This document shows positions 14,553 through 17,818 of a stretch of 17,818 nt of DNA, piece after piece (the first letter of the stretch is position 1; each line of letters begins with the position of its first letter). Made by a program: the position numbers and the translations under genes. This DNA comes from CAZCDM01 sp964497475. Lineage in GTDB: Bacteria; Planctomycetota; Phycisphaerae; SM23-33. The stretch is from the NCBI GenBank assembly GCA_964497475.1, contig CAZCDM010000030.1, positions 1 to 17,818 on the forward strand, written 5' to 3'. The notes below the pieces were generated by a model. The model was not told the origin of the DNA. It did not search any database and saw nothing but the letters and a program-made list of their open reading frames with translations.

Positions 14553-15787
14553 CCATGCAGACCACACCCAAAGGATTCCGGCTGCACATCGGGCTCTTTG
14601 GCCGGCGCAACGTCGGCAAGAGTTCGCTGCTGAACGCCCTGACCCGCCAGGCGGTGAGCATCGTCTCGGACGTGGCCGGCACGACGACCGACCCGGTCGA
14701 AAAGCCCATGGAGCTGCTGCCGGTCGGCCCGGTGCTGTTTATCGACACGGCCGGGATCGACGACGTCGGCGCCCTCGGCCAGCAGCGCATCGACAAGACG
14801 AGGCAGGTCTTCGACCGGACGGACCTCGGCGTGATCGTCGTCGCGGCCGGGGCGTGGAGCGAGTTTGAAGACCGCCTGCTGGACGAACTGACCGGCCGGG
14901 GGATTCCCGCCATCGTCGTGTTCAACAAGACCGACCTGGCCGAGCCCGACCCGGCCGTGCTGGACGCCCTCGCCGCCCGCAAGACCCCGGCCGTGCGTTG
15001 CGTAGCCAGCGAGGGGGCGGGCGTGCTCGACCTCCGCGAAGCACTCATCGCCGCGGCGCCCGAGGAGTTCATCAACGCGCCGTCCATCGCGGCTGACCTC
15101 GTCCCGGCCGGCGAGCTGGCCGTGCTGGTCGTGCCGATCGACCTCGAAGCCCCCAAAGGCCGACTCATCCTCCCGCAGGTGCAGACCATCCGCGACCTGC
15201 TCGACGGCGACGCCTACTGCATGGTCGTCAAGGAGCGTGAACTGCGCGACGCGCTGGACCGCCTCAACCGCCCGCCGGGCCTGGTCGTCACCGACAGCCA
15301 GGCTTTTCTCAAGGTCGCCGGCGATACGCCGGATGACGTACCGATGACGAGCTTCAGCATTCTTTTCGCCCGGGCCAAGGGCGATTTGTGCGAGTTCGTC
15401 CGCGGCGCGATGGCCATCGAAACGCTTCAGCCCGGCGCGAAGGTGCTGGTGGCCGAGGCATGCAGCCATCACCCCATCGGCGAGGATATCGGGCGGGTGA
15501 AGATCCCCCGCTGGCTGCGGCAGTACGTCGGGGGCGAGTTGGCCATCGAGCACGTCCAGGGGCATGACTTCCCGGACGACCCGGCCGGGTTCGACCTGGT
15601 CATCCACTGCGGGGCGTGCATGTGGAACCGGCGGGAAATGCTCAGCCGCATCCTGCGATGCCGCCGGGCCGGCGTGCCCATTGCCAACTACGGCCTGACG
15701 ATCGCCTACACGCTGGGCATTTTCGCCCGGGCCCTGCAGCCCTTCCCGGCGGCCCTGGATGTCTACCAGAACGCGACGAAAGCGTAA
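14549..15787 (+). CDS. hydF: [FeFe]-hydrogenase maturation GTPase HydF
   Basis: HydF is the scaffold and carrier that receives the assembled 2Fe subcluster and delivers it to HydA. The 412-residue product has a GTPase domain (P-loop GRRNVGKSS 18-26, TT of G2 in AGTTTDP, G3 DTAG 66-69, G4 NKTD 126-129), a dimerisation middle domain and a C-terminal [4Fe-4S] domain with C305-x-H307 (CSHHPIGEDIGRVKIP) and C354/C357 (HCGAC). Two starts are possible. TTG 14549 overlaps the toxin stop (TTGA) and has GGGAG 7 nt upstream; ATG 14555 has the same SD at 13 nt. No promoter is visible directly upstream, so hydF probably depends on readthrough from the toxin-antitoxin operon. Confidence 0.95.
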   Translation: MTMQTTPKGFRLHIGLFGRRNVGKSSLLNALTRQAVSIVSDVAGTTTDPVEKPMELLPVGPVLFIDTAGIDDVGALGQQRIDKTRQVFDRTDLGVIVVAAGAWSEFEDRLLDELTGRGIPAIVVFNKTDLAEPDPAVLDALAARKTPAVRCVASEGAGVLDLREALIAAAPEEFINAPSIAADLVPAGELAVLVVPIDLEAPKGRLILPQVQTIRDLLDGDAYCMVVKERELRDALDRLNRPPGLVVTDSQAFLKVAGDTPDDVPMTSFSILFARAKGDLCEFVRGAMAIETLQPGAKVLVAEACSHHPIGEDIGRVKIPRWLRQYVGGELAIEHVQGHDFPDDPAGFDLVIHCGACMWNRREMLSRILRCRRAGVPIANYGLTIAYTLGIFARALQPFPAALDVYQNATKA

Positions 15788-15795
15788 AAAAACGC

Positions 15796-15823
15796 TTGCG
15801 TGGGCGAAACAATATGATACACT
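15796..15823 (+). promoter_or_regulatory. Promoter of rpmE
   Basis: TTGCGT (15796-15801), a 16-bp spacer and TACACT (15818-15823), with TG at 15815-15816 making an extended -10. Transcription would start near 15830, leaving a leader of about 30 nt with an SD. A perfect inverted repeat AAGCGT-A6-ACGCTT (15780-15797) spans the hydF stop and touches the -35 box. Confidence 0.6.
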
Positions 15824-15860
15824 ACGCTGCTTCGCAGAACGCTAAATCGAGGTACGCACC

Positions 15861-16106
15861 ATGAAAAAAGAAATCCACCCCGACTATGCCAGCGTGCAGG
15901 TGTCCTGTGCGTGCGGCAATTCGTTTGAGACCCGCTCGACCAAGGGTGGCGATATCCGCGTGGATATCTGCAGCAACTGTCACCCCTTCTACACCGGCAA
16001 GCAGAAGTACGTCGACACCGCCGGCCGCGTCGAGAAGTTCAACCGCAAGTTCGGTGGCGACTACTTCAAAAAGCCCGACGCCAAGAAGTCTAAAGCCAAG
16101 AAGTAG
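15861..16106 (+). CDS. rpmE: 50S ribosomal protein bL31 (zinc-binding C+ form)
   Basis: An 81-residue bL31, a protein of the large subunit that forms part of the bridge to the 30S subunit. The opening MKKEIHPDY and the ribosomal segment around CSNCHPFYTGKQKYVDTAGR are diagnostic. The zinc ligands of the C+ type are present (C16 and C18 in SCAC, C37 and C40 in CSNC). The Lys-rich tail (KKPDAKKSKAKK) is somewhat longer than in short homologues and probably contacts rRNA. GAGG lies 8 nt before the ATG. It is monocistronic, with its own promoter and terminator, and is followed by prfA, a common pairing. Confidence 0.97.
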   Translation: MKKEIHPDYASVQVSCACGNSFETRSTKGGDIRVDICSNCHPFYTGKQKYVDTAGRVEKFNRKFGGDYFKKPDAKKSKAKK

Positions 16107-16126
16107 CGTTCGCTCGTATACAACAG

Positions 16127-16161
16127 CCGGCCTGTCCGCACCCCGGGCAGGCCGGTTTTTT
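16127..16161 (+). terminator. Rho-independent terminator after rpmE
   Basis: The stem of CCGGCCTGTCCG (16127-16138) with CCGGGCAGGCCGG (right arm ending at 16155) forms 12 pairs including one G-U, closing a 5-nt loop. It is followed by TTTTTT at 16156-16161. It lies 21 nt after the rpmE stop and only 21 nt before prfA. Confidence 0.92.
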
Positions 16162-16182
16162 ACTGCCCTGCCCCCCTCTGCC

Positions 16183-17289
16183 ATGGCCAAGAACCCCGAC
16201 AGCCTGATTGCCAAGCTCGACGAACTCGACCAGCGATTCGGGGACGTCACCGATAAGATGAACGACCCGGCCATCGCCTCGGACCCCAACCAGAGCATTG
16301 CCCTGGCGCGGGAGTACGCCTCGCTGCGGAAAATCGTCGAGCCCTACCGCCACTACTGCGACCTGGCCGGTCAGCTCGCCGACGCCGAAGCCATGCTCGA
16401 AGATCCGCAGATCGACCCGGAGATGAAGGAGTTGGCCGAGGCGGAAGTTCTCGAACTGCGAAGCGGCAGCGACGAGGCAATGGAGCACGTCAAGGGCTTG
16501 CTCGTGATGGGCGAGGATGAGGAAATCGGCTCGGTGATTATGGAGCTGCGAGCCGGCACGGGCGGCGATGAGGCGGCGTTGTTCTGCGGCGACCTGTTGA
16601 ACATGTACCGCAGCTATGCCGAGCGCCACGGCTGGAAGTGCGAGTTCCTCTCCGCCAGTGGGACCGAACTGGGCGGCTATCGCGAAGTGCTGCTGAACAT
16701 CAAGGGCGAGGGCGTCTGGGCGAGGCTGGGCTACGAAGGCGGCGGCCATCGCGTGCAGCGCGTGCCGCAAACCGAAAGCCAGGGACGCATCCATACCTCG
16801 GCGGCCACGGTGGCGGTCCTGCCCGAGCCGGAAGAGATTGACATCGACATCGACTGGGATGCCGACGTCGTCGAGCATACCTGCCGCGCCGGCGGGCCGG
16901 GCGGGCAGAATGTCAACAAGGTCGAGTCGGCCATCAAACTCGAACATCTGCCGACGGGCATTACCGTTTCGATGCAGGACGAGCAAAGCCAGCACAAGAA
17001 CCGCGCCAAGGCGCGGCAGATTCTCACCGCCCGCGTGCTGGAGCACCACCGCCAGCAGCAGCAGTCCGAAGAGGCCGCCGCCCGCAAAGAGATGATCGGC
17101 TCGGGGGACCGCAGCCAGCGCGTCCGCACCTACAACTTCCCGCAAAACCGCTGCACCGACCACCGCCTCAAGGGCGAGGGCCAGGAAGGGGCCAATTTTA
17201 ACCTCGAGCGGATCATCGCCGGCGATCTCGACGACCTCATCGACGCGCTGATCGCCCACGACAAGGCCCAGCGTCTCGCGCACCTGTAA
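16183..17289 (+). CDS. prfA: Peptide chain release factor 1 (RF1)
   Basis: RF1 recognises UAA and UAG and triggers peptide release. The 368-residue product has the N-terminal helical domain (1-100), the codon-recognition region HRVQRVPQTESQGRIHTS and the GGQ loop (GGPGGQNVNKVESA) for peptidyl-tRNA hydrolysis, then SQHKNRAKA and YNFPQNRCTDHR. The anticodon-like tripeptide is PQT, fitting the PxT pattern of RF1 and not the SPF of RF2. The ATG at 16183 gives the family N-terminus but has no SD: a C-rich tract (C6 at 16171-16176) lies between it and the rpmE terminator. Its promoter is not apparent. The stop is 2 nt from the stop of the converging gene. Confidence 0.96.
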   Translation: MAKNPDSLIAKLDELDQRFGDVTDKMNDPAIASDPNQSIALAREYASLRKIVEPYRHYCDLAGQLADAEAMLEDPQIDPEMKELAEAEVLELRSGSDEAMEHVKGLLVMGEDEEIGSVIMELRAGTGGDEAALFCGDLLNMYRSYAERHGWKCEFLSASGTELGGYREVLLNIKGEGVWARLGYEGGGHRVQRVPQTESQGRIHTSAATVAVLPEPEEIDIDIDWDADVVEHTCRAGGPGGQNVNKVESAIKLEHLPTGITVSMQDEQSQHKNRAKARQILTARVLEHHRQQQQSEEAAARKEMIGSGDRSQRVRTYNFPQNRCTDHRLKGEGQEGANFNLERIIAGDLDDLIDALIAHDKAQRLAHL

Positions 17290-17291
17290 GG

Positions 17292-17818
17292 CTACGAGCC
17301 TTCCCTGAGGGCCAGCTCGCCGAATGCTTCGAGCAGTTGATCGCGGCCGATCTGCCAGGCGATGACGGCGAAACTCGTGGCCGGGCCGGTCAGGCTCGCC
17401 GGTGCATCGGTGACGGTCAGGTCCGCACCGACCAGCTCGACGAAGACCGGCCCCTGGCCGAAGTCGACATTCCCCTTGAGTCGCAGCAGCCGATCGCCCA
17501 GGGAAGCGACGGCCTGGGTGAACGCATCGCGACTGACGGGCGCCTCGGCTGTGAAGCTCATGGTGTAGATGTCCAGCGGCGGCTGGTCGCTGGGTTCGAT
17601 GTCGCAGGGCCGATGGGTGAGGCTGTCGATGAACCCGGCCGGGATCTGCCCGCGGACGACCGCGACCTGCGGCGCGTCGGGATTGATCTCTGCCAGCAGC
17701 GCTGCGAGCTTGTCGAGGTCGGCCTGGGCTGCGGTGTCGGCCTTGTTGACGATGAGCCCGTCAGCCCAGGTGGCCTGGCGGCGGACGGCCTGGAGGGTGG
17801 CCACGGCCGTGGGAAAGC
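17292..17818 (-). CDS. CobW/G3E-family GTPase, C-terminal part (truncated by window edge)
   Basis: The frame is open to the window end, so only about the last 175 residues are seen. The visible part begins in the GTPase domain just before the G4 motif (WADGLIVNKAD, NKAD) and continues through the linker into a CobW_C-like domain (PLDIYTMSFTAEAPVSRDAFTQAV, RLLRLKGNVDF, and a closing VIAWQIGRDQLLEAF helix). The P-loop and the CxCC metal-binding motif of this family would lie outside the window, so the subfamily (zinc, cobalt or nitrile hydratase related) cannot be decided. A GTG at 17804 is internal, not the start. It converges on prfA with no visible terminator between them. Confidence 0.8.
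   Translation of the reverse strand, partial: FPTAVATLQAVRRQATWADGLIVNKADTAAQADLDKLAALLAEINPDAPQVAVVRGQIPAGFIDSLTHRPCDIEPSDQPPLDIYTMSFTAEAPVSRDAFTQAVASLGDRLLRLKGNVDFGQGPVFVELVGADLTVTDAPASLTGPATSFAVIAWQIGRDQLLEAFGELALREGS

Noticed and set aside
1..17818. CRISPR array, tRNA or rRNA genes, or insertion sequences
   Set aside because: No regularly spaced repeats, cloverleaf-like sequence or transposase motifs were seen on either strand.

Overview
This GC-rich window is a nearly self-contained [FeFe]-hydrogenase locus, followed by ribosomal housekeeping genes. The host looks like an anaerobic or fermentative bacterium. Base composition, frequent starts without Shine-Dalgarno (SD) sequences and the RF1 sequence style would suit a Planctomycetota/Phycisphaerae-like lineage, but no decisive taxonomic marker is present, so this is only a guess.

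Region 1 (1-5186): a sigma70-like promoter with an overlapping Rex-type operator precedes rex (NADH/NAD+ redox repressor). A tightly packed NAD-linked trimeric hydrogenase follows: a NuoE-like subunit, a NuoF-like flavin/FeS subunit and the HydA catalytic subunit. This is the usual composition of Hnd/HydABC enzymes, which couple H2 to NAD(H) and ferredoxin.

Region 2 (5205-8774): a signalling cassette. It holds a fusion of a ferredoxin domain, a [FeFe]-hydrogenase-like domain, a further [4Fe-4S] domain and a histidine kinase, then a receiver-only response regulator, then a receiver-histidine kinase hybrid. It looks like an H2 or redox sensing phosphorelay, and none of the three proteins has a DNA-binding output domain.

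Region 3 (8797-15787): maturation genes. A repeat-containing gap is followed by a TM1266-type small protein, hydE and hydG. An oppositely oriented DUF4160-DUF2442 pair comes next, then aspA (aspartate ammonia-lyase), a ribbon-helix-helix (RHH) antitoxin/PIN toxin pair, and hydF. HydE, HydG and HydF build the 2Fe subcluster. AspA is a plausible source of ammonia for its bridging amine. Two toxin-antitoxin-like modules are interleaved with the maturation genes. Several genes here have a -10 box only 4-7 nt before the ATG and no SD, which suggests leaderless transcripts.

Region 4 (15788-17818): rpmE with its own promoter and a strong terminator, prfA (RF1) starting without an SD, and on the opposite strand the C-terminal part of a CobW/G3E-family GTPase that runs off the window edge.

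Working model (inference): Rex and the H2-sensing phosphorelay control production of the hydrogenase according to NADH and H2 status, while HydE/F/G with AspA and the TM1266-like protein support its assembly.
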